DNA of 64,000 bases from Sulfurimonas sp. (GCF_028713515.1 NZ_JAQTOD010000001.1:372001-436000), one strand, 5' to 3'. Shown: positions 35,270 through 46,735, counted from the stretch's first letter. A program made the numbers and translations. The notes: generated by a model not told the origin, from the letters alone.

Positions 35270-36489
35270 GTGAGAAAATCTCTATAAAAGAACTGCTTGA
35301 GGGTGTAGAGGTTGAGTGGAAGCCTTTGGGTAATGTTGCTGAGTATGAACAGCCTACGAAATATTTAGTTAAAACAAAAAACTATAGCGATGAGTTCAAA
35401 ACACCTGTTTTAACAGCAGGTAAAACTTTTATTCTTGGTTATACAGATGAAACAAAAGGGATTTTTAAAGCATCTGAGACTCCCGTAATTATCTTCGATG
35501 ATTTTACAACTGCCAATAAATGGGTAGATTTTGATTTTAAAGCAAAGTCGTCAGCGATGAAGATGATAACATTAAAAAATGAATCAGAAGTTTTACTAAA
35601 ATATATTTATTATTGGTTAAATACTTTACCTAGTGACTTGACAGATGGAGACCATAAGCGTCGGTGGATTAGCGATTTTTCTAACAAACTAATACCAATA
35701 CCTGAACCAGAGGTTCAAAGTGAAATTGTCCGAATTTTGGACAATTTCACAGAGCTTACAGCAGAGCTTACAGCAGAGCTTACAGCAGAGCTTCGTGCAC
35801 GAAAAAAACAATATAGTTATTATAGAGATAAATTATTGACTTTTGAAGATGGAGAAGTTGAGTTTAAGCCATTAGGAGAAATTGGGGAATTGGTTCGTGG
35901 AAATGGATTACCTAAAAGTGATTTTACAGAAACGGGAGTACCTGCGATTCATTATGGACAAATATATACTTATTACGGCACTTCAACAACTGAAACAAAA
36001 TCTTTTGTTTCTACTGAAACAGCAAAAAAACTTAGAAAAGTTAATAAGGGTGATGTTGTTATCACAAATACAAGTGAAAACTTAGAAGATGTTGGAAAAG
36101 CATTGTCTTATCTTGGTGAATTAGAAGCTGTAACGGGTGGACATGCAACTATTTTTAAACCTAGTAATCAAATTTTAGGTAAATATTTTACTTACTATAC
36201 TCAAACATCAATGTTTTTTTCTCAAAAAATGAAATATGCAAAAGGTGCTAAGGTTATTGATGTATCTGCTACAGATTTAGCAAAATTTCAAATTCCAATC
36301 CCATATGCTGATAATTCTCAAAAATCTTTAGAAGAACAGATGCGAATAGTAAATATCCTCGATAAATTTGACACTATTACAAACTCAATAAGTGAGGGGT
36401 TACCAAAAGAGATAGCATTAAGACAAAAGCAATATGAGTATTACAGAGATTTGCTTTTGACATTTCCAAAAAAAGAAGTAGGGGTATAA
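35266..36489 (+). CDS. hsdS: Type I restriction specificity subunit with TAEL repeats
   Basis: The 407-residue protein has two target-recognition domains (about residues 14-160 and 200-375) joined by a conserved helix, with a second conserved helix at the end ([17 protein letters not shown]). The central spacer contains TEL followed by three TAEL units and [15 protein letters not shown]. In the type IC enzyme EcoR124I, the number of TAEL repeats sets the length of the gap in the recognised DNA site. The start is GTG, overlapping the hsdM stop. PrrC follows after one base. Confidence 0.93.
   Translation: MSEKISIKELLEGVEVEWKPLGNVAEYEQPTKYLVKTKNYSDEFKTPVLTAGKTFILGYTDETKGIFKASETPVIIFDDFTTANKWVDFDFKAKSSAMKMITLKNESEVLLKYIYYWLNTLPSDLTDGDHKRRWISDFSNKLIPIPEPEVQSEIVRILDNFTELTAELTAELTAELRARKKQYSYYRDKLLTFEDGEVEFKPLGEIGELVRGNGLPKSDFTETGVPAIHYGQIYTYYGTSTTETKSFVSTETAKKLRKVNKGDVVITNTSENLEDVGKALSYLGELEAVTGGHATIFKPSNQILGKYFTYYTQTSMFFSQKMKYAKGAKVIDVSATDLAKFQIPIPYADNSQKSLEEQMRIVNILDKFDTITNSISEGLPKEIALRQKQYEYYRDLLLTFPKKEVGV
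35758..35793 (+). repeat. Three perfect 12-bp repeats in hsdS
   Basis: ACAGCAGAGCTT occurs three times in tandem, coding TAEL three times. Perfect short tandem repeats that are multiples of three can gain or lose units by slippage without frameshift, changing specificity. Confidence 0.9.
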
Positions 36490-36490
36490 C

Positions 36491-37708
36491 ATGGGAAGTG
36501 ACTTAAAACAAATTGCAGAGAAACTTAAAGATGCAGTTCATAAAGTTGATAAACAAGAAGAAAGGTCTTATAGTCTTAAAGCCCAATTAATTTATGCTTT
36601 CAATGGTACTGGGAAAACAAGACTTTCAAAAGAATTTAAAGAATTAATTGCTCCTAAAATAGAAGATAGTGAAGAGGGAGAAGCACTTACAAAAATTATT
36701 TATTACAATGCTTTTACTGAAGATTTATTTTATTGGGATAATGATTTGAAAAATGATGATAAAATAAAATTAAAAATACATAATAATGCATTTACTAAAT
36801 GGGTTCTAAAAACTCAAGGAAATGCAAATAATATAATAAAAAACTTTCAACGATATATCAATGATGACAAATTAACACCACAATTCAACGAAGAATATAC
36901 AATAAGAGATGAAAATGACAAAGAGGTTATTATACCAGCTTACTCGGAGGTAACTTTTTCATATGAAAGAGGAGATAATACTAGCTCTAAAAATATTAAA
37001 ATATCTAAAGGGGAAGAAAGTATTTTTATTTGGAGTATCTTTTACTCATTCATTAAGCAAATTATTTTAGAGTTAAATATTTCTGAAGTTAGTGAACGTT
37101 CTACTAATGACTTTGATAATATGGAATATATTTTTATAGATGACCCTGTAAGTTCTTTAGATGAAAACCACTTAATTGATTTAGCTATTGACTTGTCAAC
37201 TTTAATTAAGGATGATACCTCAAATATTAAATTTATTATAACTACACATAATCCTCTTTTTTATAATGTTCTTCATCATGAATTAGATGGGAAAGAATAT
37301 AAAAAGTATATTTTAAATAGATTAGAAGATAGAAGTTATATATTAAAAAAACAGCAAAATGATTCTCCATTTGCTTATCATCATTATCTTATAAAAGAAA
37401 TTGAAAAAGCAATTGAAACAAAAGATATTCGTAAATATCATTTTAATTATGTCCGAAATATATTAGAAAAAACTGCTACATTTTTTGGTAAAAATGGCTG
37501 GGGAAAATTATTGCCTATGGATCCTGATAATAATGATGAAAATGTTTATGCAAGAGTTATTAATCTTTATAGTCATTCTAAACTCTCTAATGATGAAATT
37601 ATTGACGTTGAAGAGCGTCATAAACCAACTTTAAAATTTTTACTTTCTCATATCAAGAAATTATATGAACCTGACTTAACGGATAGTTCAAGTAAAAAGG
37701 ATAGTTAA
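36491..37708 (+). CDS. prrC: PrrC-type tRNA anticodon nuclease
   Basis: Latent nuclease that cleaves tRNA-Lys at the anticodon when a phage disables the neighbouring restriction enzyme. The 405-residue protein has an ABC-type ATPase half: Walker A AFNGTGKT (36-43), ISKGEES signature (171-177), Walker [16 protein letters not shown] (213-227) and the TTHNP switch. The C-terminal half has R322, E326 (RNILE) and H362 (YSHS), at nearly the positions of the R320-E324-H356 catalytic triad of E. coli PrrC. Its place between hsdS and hsdR is the arrangement of the E. coli prr locus. Its stop overlaps the hsdR start as TAATG. Confidence 0.9.
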   Translation: MGSDLKQIAEKLKDAVHKVDKQEERSYSLKAQLIYAFNGTGKTRLSKEFKELIAPKIEDSEEGEALTKIIYYNAFTEDLFYWDNDLKNDDKIKLKIHNNAFTKWVLKTQGNANNIIKNFQRYINDDKLTPQFNEEYTIRDENDKEVIIPAYSEVTFSYERGDNTSSKNIKISKGEESIFIWSIFYSFIKQIILELNISEVSERSTNDFDNMEYIFIDDPVSSLDENHLIDLAIDLSTLIKDDTSNIKFIITTHNPLFYNVLHHELDGKEYKKYILNRLEDRSYILKKQQNDSPFAYHHYLIKEIEKAIETKDIRKYHFNYVRNILEKTATFFGKNGWGKLLPMDPDNNDENVYARVINLYSHSKLSNDEIIDVEERHKPTLKFLLSHIKKLYEPDLTDSSSKKDS

Positions 37709-40700
37709 TGCTGGAAACTAAAACAATAGCAGAATCAAATAATTTTATCGTTTTAGATAAATATACAAAGATTGACCAAGAGGGTAGCTCTTATCAAAGT
37801 GAAATTGATTTGGAAAATGAGCTTATAAAAGATTTAGATGCTCAAGGTGTCAAATATGAAAGTGATATAAACACTCCTGAAAAATTATTGGAAAATGTGA
37901 GAATACAACTTCAAGAACTCAACCGTGTAGAATTTAAAGATGGCGAATGGAGTCGTTTCGTAGAGGAGTATTTAGATAAACCAAGTGATAATATTATAGA
38001 AAAGACTCGTAAAATTCACGATAACTATATCTATGATTTTGTATTTGATGATGGGCGAATCAAAAACATCTATCTTCTTGATAAAAAGAATATCACTAGA
38101 AATAAAGTACAAGTAATCAAACAGTTTTCTCAAAAAGGAACACAAGCCAATCGATATGATGTGACTATATTAGTAAATGGTTTGCCTTTGGTTCAAATAG
38201 AGCTAAAAAAACGAGGTGTTGCCATAAGAGAAGCTTTTAATCAACTACATAGATACTCAAAAGAGAGCTTTAATGCTGAAAACTCTTTGTATAAATATTT
38301 ACAGATTTTTATCATATCAAATGGAACAGATAGCAGATACTTTGCAAATACTACAAAAAGAGATAAAAATAGCTTTGATTTTACGATGAACTGGGCAAAG
38401 TCTGATAATACACTTATCAAAGATTTGAAAGACTTTACCGCTACATTTTTGCAAAAAAATACCCTGCTTGATGTGCTTATTCACTATAGTGTTTTTGATG
38501 TTAGCAATACTTTGCTTATTATGAGACCATATCAGATAGCAGCAACTGAGAGGCTTATTCGGAAAGTAAGAAGTTCTTACGAAGCAAAAAGATGGAGTAG
38601 CTTAGAAAGTGGTGGATATATCTGGCACACAACTGGAAGCGGTAAAACTCTTACAAGCTTTAAAGCGGCAAGGTTAGCAACTGAGCTTGATTTTATAGAT
38701 AAAGTGTTTTTTGTAGTAGATAGAAAAGACCTTGATTATCAGACGATGAAAGAGTATCAACGATTTTCACCTGATAGTGTAAATGGCTCAGATAGTACAG
38801 CAGGGCTTAAGCGTAATATCGAAAAAGATGATAATAAGATTATTGTTACAACTATCCAAAAGCTAAATAACTTGATGAAAAGTGAAAATGATTTAGAGAT
38901 ATACACCAAACAAGTTGTTTTTATATTTGATGAGGCTCATCGAAGCCAGTTTGGTGAAGCACAAAAAAATCTAAAGAAGAAGTTTAAAAAGTTTTATCAA
39001 TTTGGTTTTACTGGAACTCCTATTTTTGCAGGAGTTAATGCTTTAGGTGCGGAAGATACTGCAAGTGTATTTGGTCTTGAGTTGCACTCGTATGTGATTA
39101 TCGATGCTATACGAGATGAAAAAGTATTGAAGTTTAAAGTGGATTATAATGATGTAAGACCTCAATTTAAAGATTTTGAGGGTGAAACTGATGAGAAAAA
39201 ACTAAGTGCTTTTGAGAACAAACAAGCATTATTGCATCCTGTAAGAATTAATGAAATCACTCAGTATATTTTAAACAACTTCAATCAAAAAACACATCGT
39301 TTGCAAGTTGGGGCTAAAGGCTTTAATGCGATGTTTGCTGTTAGTAGTGTAGATGCTGCAAAGCTTTATTATGAAGCTTTTAAAAACTTGCAAAAAGGTA
39401 AAGAGAGACCTCTGAAAATTGCTACTATTTTTTCATTCGCTGCAAATGAGACACAAGATGCAATAGGAGATATTGCTGATGAAAATTTTGAACCAACTGC
39501 AATGGATGCAAGTGCAAAAGAGTTTTTGAGTGCTGCAATTGATGATTATAATAAAATGTTTGGAACTACTTATGGAGTAGAAAGTAAAGAGTTTGCAAAC
39601 TATTATAAAGACCTTGCAAAAAGAGTTAAAGGAAAAGATAGTAGCGGAGCCTCTCTAAAGCCAAATGAAAAAGTTGATTTACTTATCGTTGTAGGTATGT
39701 TTTTAACTGGATTTGATGCACCGACTTTAAATACTTTGTTTGTAGATAAAAATCTAAGATACCATGGTTTGATGCAGGCATATTCACGAACTAATAGAAT
39801 CTATGATGCTACTAAGACTTTTGGAAATATTGTAACCTTTAGAGATTTAGAACAAGCAACCATCGAAGCGATTAGGACATTTGGAGATGATAATACAAAA
39901 AATATAGTTTTAGAAAAAAGCTATGATGAATATATGCAAGGTTTTACAGATACATCTTCAGGTGAAGCTAGAAGAGGTTATCTTGATATTATTGAAGAAC
40001 TACAACAAAAATTCCCTAATCCAGATGTTATAGAGAGAGAAAAAGAGAAAAAAGATTTTGCAAAGCTATTTGGTGAATACTTAAAAGCTGAAAATGTTTT
40101 ACAAAACTATGATGAGTTTGCTGGATTAAAGCTACTTCAAGATTTGGATATGAGTGATTTAGAAGCTGTTGAAGAATTTAAAACAAAGCATTACTTGAGT
40201 GATGAAGACTTGAGTAAAATGCAAGAGATTAAGATACCAAGTGAGCGAATTATTCAAGACTATAAATCAACATACAATGATATTAGAGAGTGGATTAGAA
40301 GAGAGAAAGACTCTAAAAATAAAGAAGATTCTACTATCGATTGGAATGATATAGTATTTGAGATTGATTTACTTAAATCTCAAGAGATTAATCTTGATTA
40401 TATTTTAGAGCTAATCTTTGAACACAATAAAAAAGTTAAAGACAAAGTAGCGTTGGTAGAAGAGGTGCGAAGAGTAATTAGAGCTAGTTTAGGTAATCGT
40501 GCAAAAGAGATTTTGATAGTTGATTTTATCAATCAAACAAATTTAGATGAGATTGGTGATAAAGCTAGTGTAATTGATGAGTTTTTTAAATTTGCACAAG
40601 TTGAGCAACAAAAAGAAGCAAATGAGTTAATTAGTGAAGAAAATTTGAATGAAGAAGCTGCTAAGCGTTATATTACTGCATCATTGAAACGGGAATATGC

Positions 40701-40842
40701 TACTGAAAATGGAACTGAACTAAATGCGATTCTTCCTAAAATGAGTCCACTTAATCCGCAGTATTTAACTAAAAAACAAAATGTTTTCCAAAAAATTGCA
40801 GCTTTTGTTGAGAAGTTTAAAGGTGTTGGTGGAAAGGTTTAA
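37708..40842 (+). CDS. hsdR: Type I restriction endonuclease/translocase subunit
   Basis: The 1,044-residue protein has an N-terminal PD-(D/E)xK nuclease ([19 protein letters not shown]), a superfamily 2 helicase motor with [15 protein letters not shown] (motif I) and [15 protein letters not shown] (motif II), then [14 protein letters not shown] and SRTNRIYD (motifs V-VI), and a C-terminal helical region that docks on HsdM/HsdS. It is the last gene of the hsd-prr operon and full length. Confidence 0.96.
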   Translation: MLETKTIAESNNFIVLDKYTKIDQEGSSYQSEIDLENELIKDLDAQGVKYESDINTPEKLLENVRIQLQELNRVEFKDGEWSRFVEEYLDKPSDNIIEKTRKIHDNYIYDFVFDDGRIKNIYLLDKKNITRNKVQVIKQFSQKGTQANRYDVTILVNGLPLVQIELKKRGVAIREAFNQLHRYSKESFNAENSLYKYLQIFIISNGTDSRYFANTTKRDKNSFDFTMNWAKSDNTLIKDLKDFTATFLQKNTLLDVLIHYSVFDVSNTLLIMRPYQIAATERLIRKVRSSYEAKRWSSLESGGYIWHTTGSGKTLTSFKAARLATELDFIDKVFFVVDRKDLDYQTMKEYQRFSPDSVNGSDSTAGLKRNIEKDDNKIIVTTIQKLNNLMKSENDLEIYTKQVVFIFDEAHRSQFGEAQKNLKKKFKKFYQFGFTGTPIFAGVNALGAEDTASVFGLELHSYVIIDAIRDEKVLKFKVDYNDVRPQFKDFEGETDEKKLSAFENKQALLHPVRINEITQYILNNFNQKTHRLQVGAKGFNAMFAVSSVDAAKLYYEAFKNLQKGKERPLKIATIFSFAANETQDAIGDIADENFEPTAMDASAKEFLSAAIDDYNKMFGTTYGVESKEFANYYKDLAKRVKGKDSSGASLKPNEKVDLLIVVGMFLTGFDAPTLNTLFVDKNLRYHGLMQAYSRTNRIYDATKTFGNIVTFRDLEQATIEAIRTFGDDNTKNIVLEKSYDEYMQGFTDTSSGEARRGYLDIIEELQQKFPNPDVIEREKEKKDFAKLFGEYLKAENVLQNYDEFAGLKLLQDLDMSDLEAVEEFKTKHYLSDEDLSKMQEIKIPSERIIQDYKSTYNDIREWIRREKDSKNKEDSTIDWNDIVFEIDLLKSQEINLDYILELIFEHNKKVKDKVALVEEVRRVIRASLGNRAKEILIVDFINQTNLDEIGDKASVIDEFFKFAQVEQQKEANELISEENLNEEAAKRYITASLKREYATENGTELNAILPKMSPLNPQYLTKKQNVFQKIAAFVEKFKGVGGKV

Positions 40843-40889
40843 TTGAAAAATTTCAACAACATTAAATTAAATGATACTAAAGAAATATA

Positions 40890-43244
40890 ATGGAAGAATT
40901 AAAAAAAGCGATAATAGATAATTTATATAAATCAAACTTCTATGAAGCATTAATAAATATCCAAAAATTAGAAACTAGTTTTCCAGATGCTCAAGAAACT
41001 TTATTTTTATATTATTATTTATATGATTTAATGAGCTGGGTTAGCCATCATAAAAAACATAATTCTAAGAGTACAATACAAAATAATAAAGACAAATATT
41101 TCAATCAAATACTGCAAATTAACCAAAATAATAGATCGATAACTTATTTTCAATTATATTTATTTTTAGAAGAAAATTTTAGAACTTTTGAACATTTCTC
41201 ATGGTTTAGTAGATATGGTAAATCTAAATACTTATTAGATCAAGCATTAAAAGAAAATCAAGATAATCTTGAAACACAATTTTATAGTCTTTTTTGTGAA
41301 GAAAAAACAAAAGAATGTTTTGAATTTTTGAGTAAAAACATACTAGATACTCAAATCGTACAAAAGTTTCTTAATAATCTTTGGTTTAAAGATGAATTTT
41401 TAGATGATTCTCAACAGCTCAAACAACTATATGGTCTTGGTTCAGAACATACTGATTTATTCTACTATACACAAAAAAAAGATTACAACTGGTTATATGA
41501 TTATTTTAATGAAGATGAAGAAAGAAAATATAAAACCAACTCTATTTCTTATGGAGAAGTTTGTTTTGAAACTAAAAAGTATGATGAAGCAATCAAATAC
41601 TACGAAAATAAAGATGACAAAAGCAATAATGACTATTTTATATTAGGTGAATGTTATGAGCAACAGGATGAAAAAGAAAAGGCAATAAATTGCTACAAAA
41701 ACTATTATACTAATTTTAGTTCAGGAAATTGGCAAGTTGGTATTAAAAAGCTTTTTAAACTTCAAGCTTATGATGAAATAAAATATGTACTGAAAACTGA
41801 AAAGTCTAATCTTCATAAAGAGTATAAAATATTTTATGAGGCAAAGCTATTAAGCATTGAAAAAAAATATATAGATAGTATAAATACTCTCAATGGTATT
41901 TTTGACAAACTACATAATCATCATGAAGAATTGAAAAAAGATATTTATTTTTTGTATATTTCAAATTATTATAAAGAAACGATGAAGGCGATAGAACAAT
42001 CCTATCATGAGATTATTGAATCAAATGATTTTGAACTAAGTGGACCAAGATTTCTTTTCGGTTTTGATTATCATCACTTGTCTTTATATCGTGATTTTGA
42101 AAAATATATTAAAAAGTTAAATATTGAATTTGATAATAAGTATTACAAACTTACAGAACAGTGTAGAAAAAGGATAAATAATAGATTTATAGAAGTACAT
42201 AAAAAGTTATATAGTGAAATACAAATAAGAAAAATAAACATTACTGAAGATAGAGAGCTTTATTACTTATCAGCTTTTGAGGATTTAGATTCTATAAATA
42301 AAAGAATCAGTATTTTTAAGAATAGAATTAAAAATGAAGCAGAAAATCCAAGATATTATTTAGAACTTGGTAAGTTACATTATAAAAAAGTAAATCTAAC
42401 AAAATATAATTTCAAAAAAGCAATTAAATATCTTGAAAAATCAATTGAATTGGCAGAAAAATATTTTGTAAATCTTTACGGTGAAGCTGAATTATTATTA
42501 GTGAAAATAAAAGAATCCAAAGAAGATAAAAAAGCTTTATTTGACAAAAGTATAAAGGATTTTATATTTTACAATTCGTATCAAAAAGATTCTAGAACAA
42601 TGTTTTTTGCACAAACTTTATATAAATATCAAAGTTTTTCTATAAATGGATTATCTGGCTTGTCAGAGAATTATTTGTATTTTGCAAATCCTGATCAACT
42701 AAATGATCCCTTTGATGTTGCATCAGAATCTTTGGAAAAACAATTTAAAAACTTGAAGTTAAACAAGAATGATTTTAAATTATGTTCTTTGTCTCAAATA
42801 AATGACAATAAACTAATGTGGTCACATTACACGCAAGAGCATACAGGGATATGTGTAGGGTATAAATTTTTATATTTGCCATATTATGTCGGAAAAGATG
42901 AAGTGAAGTATAAAAATACTAACTTAGACGAAAAAGAAATATTTGATAATATCATCGAATATTGGACTGTAAAATCAGAAGATTGGGAATATGAAAAAGA
43001 AGTGAGATTATTACATTATGGTGAGAAACAAAAAATATTCTATACTTTTGATATTAATGAAGCTCTTGAAAAAAATATAATTGCATTACAAATTGAGTCT
43101 ATAACTTTTGGTTTAAAATTCCAGAATAAAACTATTTTAAAACCAATAATTTTAGAAATAGAAAAAAAACAAAATAGAAAAATTAATTTTTTTAAAGCAA
43201 AAATATCTGAGCAGAAATTAATTATAGAAAAAGTTGAAATATAA
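40890..43244 (+). CDS. TPR-repeat protein with C-terminal DUF2971 domain
   Basis: The 784-residue protein has an N-terminal and central array of TPR-like helical repeats (for example AIKYYENKDDKSNNDYFILGECYEQ, AIKYLEKSIELAEKYF) and a C-terminal DUF2971 domain from about residue 570: LYFANPDQLNDPFDVASES, KLCSLSQINDNKLMWSHYT, HTGICVGYKF, and WEYEKEVRLL. DUF2971 proteins are often found in defence islands but the biochemical role is not established. It lies 48 bases after hsdR and before mrr, so it may be part of the defence block. Confidence 0.78.
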   Translation: MEELKKAIIDNLYKSNFYEALINIQKLETSFPDAQETLFLYYYLYDLMSWVSHHKKHNSKSTIQNNKDKYFNQILQINQNNRSITYFQLYLFLEENFRTFEHFSWFSRYGKSKYLLDQALKENQDNLETQFYSLFCEEKTKECFEFLSKNILDTQIVQKFLNNLWFKDEFLDDSQQLKQLYGLGSEHTDLFYYTQKKDYNWLYDYFNEDEERKYKTNSISYGEVCFETKKYDEAIKYYENKDDKSNNDYFILGECYEQQDEKEKAINCYKNYYTNFSSGNWQVGIKKLFKLQAYDEIKYVLKTEKSNLHKEYKIFYEAKLLSIEKKYIDSINTLNGIFDKLHNHHEELKKDIYFLYISNYYKETMKAIEQSYHEIIESNDFELSGPRFLFGFDYHHLSLYRDFEKYIKKLNIEFDNKYYKLTEQCRKRINNRFIEVHKKLYSEIQIRKINITEDRELYYLSAFEDLDSINKRISIFKNRIKNEAENPRYYLELGKLHYKKVNLTKYNFKKAIKYLEKSIELAEKYFVNLYGEAELLLVKIKESKEDKKALFDKSIKDFIFYNSYQKDSRTMFFAQTLYKYQSFSINGLSGLSENYLYFANPDQLNDPFDVASESLEKQFKNLKLNKNDFKLCSLSQINDNKLMWSHYTQEHTGICVGYKFLYLPYYVGKDEVKYKNTNLDEKEIFDNIIEYWTVKSEDWEYEKEVRLLHYGEKQKIFYTFDINEALEKNIIALQIESITFGLKFQNKTILKPIILEIEKKQNRKINFFKAKISEQKLIIEKVEI

Positions 43245-43290
43245 TTGCTATGTAAACAGAATAAATTAGATATTAAAGTGAGGATTAACT

Positions 43291-44238
43291 ATGCCAATAC
43301 CAACACATGATGAGATAAGAGTACCAGCACTGAAACTTTTAAAAGAAAAAGGAATTTTGAAGCTAAAAGAGTTTGAAGCACCACTTGCCCAAGAGTTTAA
43401 TCTCGTGCATGATGAGCTTATACAAATGTATGATAGTGGTAATGGTCCAATATTTTACGACAGAATATCCTGGGCGTTAAGTTATTTAAACATGGCGGGA
43501 CTAACAAAAAAGCCTAAAAGAGGTCATTATGAAATTACTGAAGATGGAATAAAAATACTGGCTACTCCAGATATAATAAATAATTACATTACTGAAAAAA
43601 TTAAACAACGAAATCAAGAGATAAACAATATTGCTAATGAGAATGTATCAGTAGCTAATATAGATGATTTTAATGATGATCTTACACCATCAGAAACTAT
43701 CGAAATATCTTTTCAAAAAATCAAGAATAAAATTTACAATGATATACTAGATACTATCATAAGCAAAACACCTAGAGAGTTTGAGAAGCTTGTAGTTGCG
43801 CTATTACAAAAAATGGGCTATGGTGGTGAAATACAAAACTCTGGAGAAGTTACACAATACTCAAATGATAACGGCATAGATGGAATCATTAAAGAAGATA
43901 TATTAGGTTTTGGAAGAATTTATATACAAGCAAAGAGATATCAAAGAGATAATAAAATTGGCAGAGAAGACTTAAACAAATTTGTTGGTGCATTAGCCGT
44001 CGCACAATCAAATAAAGGTGTGTTTATCACAACTTCAAGCTTTAATAAAAATGCTATTGAATATGTAAATAAATTAAACAACAATACAACATTAGTGCTT
44101 ATAGACGGTGAGCAGTTAGCGAAGTATATTTATGATTATTCACTTGGTATGCAAACAGAACAAGTCATAGAAATCAAAAAGCTTGATAGTGATTTTTGGG
44201 ATATTATGGAAGATGACAACACATCTGAGAATGGATAA
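43291..44238 (+). CDS. mrr: Mrr-type restriction endonuclease
   Basis: The 315-residue protein has an N-terminal winged-helix Mrr_N domain (IPTHDEIRVPALKLL, WALSYLNMAGLTKKPKRGHYEITEDG) and a C-terminal PD-(D/E)xK Mrr_cat domain with FEKLVVALLQKMGYGG, DGIIKEDILGFGRIYIQAKRY (D...QxKRY) and a further VFITTSSF segment. Mrr is a type IV enzyme acting on modified DNA. It is transcribed with the defence block. The IS follows 11 bases after its stop. Confidence 0.92.
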   Translation: MPIPTHDEIRVPALKLLKEKGILKLKEFEAPLAQEFNLVHDELIQMYDSGNGPIFYDRISWALSYLNMAGLTKKPKRGHYEITEDGIKILATPDIINNYITEKIKQRNQEINNIANENVSVANIDDFNDDLTPSETIEISFQKIKNKIYNDILDTIISKTPREFEKLVVALLQKMGYGGEIQNSGEVTQYSNDNGIDGIIKEDILGFGRIYIQAKRYQRDNKIGREDLNKFVGALAVAQSNKGVFITTSSFNKNAIEYVNKLNNNTTLVLIDGEQLAKYIYDYSLGMQTEQVIEIKKLDSDFWDIMEDDNTSENG

Positions 44239-44241
44239 AAA

Positions 44242-44249
44242 TAATGTCT
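44242..44249. repeat. IS target-site duplication (left)
   Basis: TAATGTCT, identical to 45548-45555 on the other side of the IS. Confidence 0.8.
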
Positions 44250-45547
44250 GGGACCGTTCAGAATTCTGTGTCAATCGGGTAAAATAACAAATACCCAAGG
44301 ACACAGATATGAAGATAGAAATAGATGTAGAGCAATTTGCTCGTGATATAAAAGCAGGTAAAAGTATTGGTGGCTCAGATGGAGCTTTAGGCTCACTCAT
44401 AAAACAGCTCACAGAAGCTGCACTCGCAGCTGAGATAGATTCTCATCTCTCTCAAGACCTCCAAAGAAACCGAAAAAATGGCTATAGTTCAAAGACTATG
44501 AAAAGTGATCATGGAGTATTTGAACTTGATGTTCCAAGAGACCGCAACGGCAGCTTTGAGCCTGAAATCGTAAAGAAGAATCAAACCAGTATTACAAGTG
44601 AAATCGAAGAGAAGATTCTTTCGCTCTTTGCACTGGGCAACAGCTATTCTCAGATAGCCAAACATATTGAAGATTTTTATTGTGTAGGCTTCTCTAAAGC
44701 TACTATAAGTGCCGTAACAGATAAAATCATACCAATGCTTCAAGAGTGGAAAACAAGACCTTTAGAGGCTGTTTATCCATTTGTTTTTTTAGATGCTATT
44801 CACTACAAAGTAAAAGAAGATGGGCGTTATATCTCAAAAGCATTTTACACAGTGCTGGGCGTGCGTGTGGATGGCAAAAAATGTACCTAAACGAGAGCGA
44901 AGGCGCTAAGTTCTGGTTACAGGTACTTACTGACTTACAAAACCGTGGAGTTAAAGATATCCTCATCGCTTCGGTAGATGGACTTAAAGGCTTTCCAGAA
45001 GCCATAAACTCAGTATTTCCAGATACTCAAGTGCAACTCTGCATCGTCCATCAAATACGCAACAGCCTCAAGTATGTTGGTTCTGCCAATCAAAAACAAT
45101 TCGCCAAAGAACTCAAAGCCGTTTATCAGGCTTTCACCAAAGAAGAAGCGGAGTTTGAGCTTGATAAATTGGAAGAAAAATGGGGTAAAAAATATCCTAT
45201 CGTCTTTCAATCTTGGAGAAACAAATGGGATAACTTGTCTCTTTATTTTCAATATCCAGAGGATATACGCAGAGTCATTTATACGACAAATATCATAGAA
45301 TCAGTCCATCGCCAGTTTAGGACTCTAACGAAAACCAAAGGTGCTTTTCCAAATGATGATAGCCTGCTAAAACTACTTTATATGGGGATTCAAAATGCCC
45401 AGCAAAAATGGACAATGCCGATTAGAAACTGGAGCTTAACAATCTCTCAATTAGCCATCCACTTTGACGGACGGCTTGATGACGCATTAAATTTATGATA
45501 CAATTTTAGGAATTACTCGATGCTGACACAGAATCTTGAACACTACC
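44250..45547 (+). mobile_element. IS256-family insertion sequence with target duplications
   Basis: A 1,298-bp element is bounded by imperfect 24-bp terminal inverted repeats (44250-44273 and 45524-45547, 19 of 24 matching, with ATTCTGTGTCA exact) and flanked by perfect 8-bp direct repeats TAATGTCT (44242-44249 and 45548-45555). The target duplication length fits IS256. The transposase gene inside is frameshifted, so this copy is probably not autonomous. The intact duplications show that neither flank has rearranged since insertion. Confidence 0.88.
44309..45498 (+). pseudogene. IS256-family transposase, frameshifted
   Basis: The first frame (44309-44890, 193 residues) carries the N-terminal DNA-binding region and the first catalytic Asp (FVFLDAIHYKV), then stops after RVDGKKCT. 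The second frame (from ATG 44881 to 45498, 205 residues) resumes with YLNESEGAKFWLQVL and carries the second Asp (IASVDGLKGF) and the Glu (NIIESVHRQF). In intact relatives about four or five residues (like DVLGL) lie between GKK and YLNE. Here they are missing, so a small deletion of a length not divisible by three broke the frame near 44880. Confidence 0.88.
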
Positions 45548-45555
45548 TAATGTCT
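45548..45555. repeat. IS target-site duplication (right)
   Basis: TAATGTCT, identical to 44242-44249. Beyond it, 45556-45787 contains no supported gene. Confidence 0.8.
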
Positions 45556-45787
45556 AGATACTTATTAACCAATGATAAGATATTTGATACTAAACGTATA
45601 TGAAGAATTTTTAACGGTCCCGTCCCGTCTCATCGAAGCTAATTTATACTCTAACTTTTCATCAAAACTAAGGCCAATATTTTTTTTACTATTAATATAC
45701 TAAGTATTTTTCTTCTTGTTTTTTACATTTATCTTTCAAATTATTCATTTTTATTGCATATATTCTTTTTCGATTATGTACTGAATT

Positions 45788-46636
45788 TTAATCAAGAGGA
45801 GTGAAGAAATAATTATAATTTAGATTATATCCGTCATCTAAATAAACAATTTCTTCTTGGCCACTTTCTCCAAGTAAAATATTAAAATTGTATATTTTAC
45901 TTAATTGTTTTAGTATCGTGTTTTCACAATCTATGTCGTTTACATTTCGTGCAATCTCTTCTGAATAATCTTTGACTTTGTATGATACAAGTTGACATGG
46001 AACTGATTTATTTCCATAGAGGTTATCTTTACATTTAAGAACAAATCCAGTTGTAAAATACTTTGTTTTGCTACATCTTGTCTCTTTTGTTAAGCTTATA
46101 TCTATAGTATTACCATAAAAATACCGTTGATGTTCAACGACTTGATTATTTTTAGTTATCACATAGTTAAAAGTATAGTTTCCTGCAGATAAAATTTCTT
46201 TTGAAAGTATCATATCGATTTTAATTTTCACAGGCGTGTTGTTTATAACAGTAAACTCAATTTTTCTTTTATCTGTAAACCATTGTACTTTAGCCGGTAG
46301 ATTTTTATCTTCTGCATTAGCTGAATAAATATCTCCAATAAGCTTGTAATATTCGTTTGTGTATAAATCTTTTTTACATAGTGCTTCCGAGAGAATCCCC
46401 TTTACATGAGTATTATTACCATCACCTAAATCAGGCTTTCCTCTGCCAAAAAAAGTACAATTTTTATATTTCACCACAATTGGATTATTTTTATTATCGT
46501 TAAAATCCGTTTTGTACTCTTTAAAAAGAGTTAATCCATCTATTAATAGTTCATTTTTTAATTGAACTTGTTCGATATCATTTGCAAAGAAACATGAAGT
46601 AGTGAGTAGGGCTGCTATTAGTAGTTTATTAAACAT
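45788..46636 (-). CDS. Secreted hypothetical protein
   Basis: The 282-residue protein has an N-terminal signal peptide (about residues 1-18, LLIAALLTTSCFFAND). The mature part has six Cys and appears beta-rich, with many Thr, Asn and Lys residues. A Cys in the signal region (TTSC) could be a lipobox-like site, but the context is not a good lipobox. Not recognised. Opposite in strand to the defence block and followed upstream by another minus-strand gene. Confidence 0.65.
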   Translation of the reverse strand: MFNKLLIAALLTTSCFFANDIEQVQLKNELLIDGLTLFKEYKTDFNDNKNNPIVVKYKNCTFFGRGKPDLGDGNNTHVKGILSEALCKKDLYTNEYYKLIGDIYSANAEDKNLPAKVQWFTDKRKIEFTVINNTPVKIKIDMILSKEILSAGNYTFNYVITKNNQVVEHQRYFYGNTIDISLTKETRCSKTKYFTTGFVLKCKDNLYGNKSVPCQLVSYKVKDYSEEIARNVNDIDCENTILKQLSKIYNFNILLGESGQEEIVYLDDGYNLNYNYFFTPLD

Positions 46637-46735
46637 ATATTACCTTTTTTATTTTTATATTATATTATCATAAAAATAAACATGTTCAAGTTACAAGAAG
46701 AAAGCAAGAACAAAAACATTAATGGAAGCAAAGAT

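Noticed and set aside
35749-35796. CRISPR-like repeats
   Set aside because: The repeats are 12-bp, contiguous, and in frame within hsdS, with no spacers. No CRISPR array was seen anywhere in the window.
36491-37708. RloC instead of PrrC
   Set aside because: The protein is 405 residues, with no zinc-hook coiled coil; RloC is about twice as long. Position in the locus and triad spacing fit PrrC.
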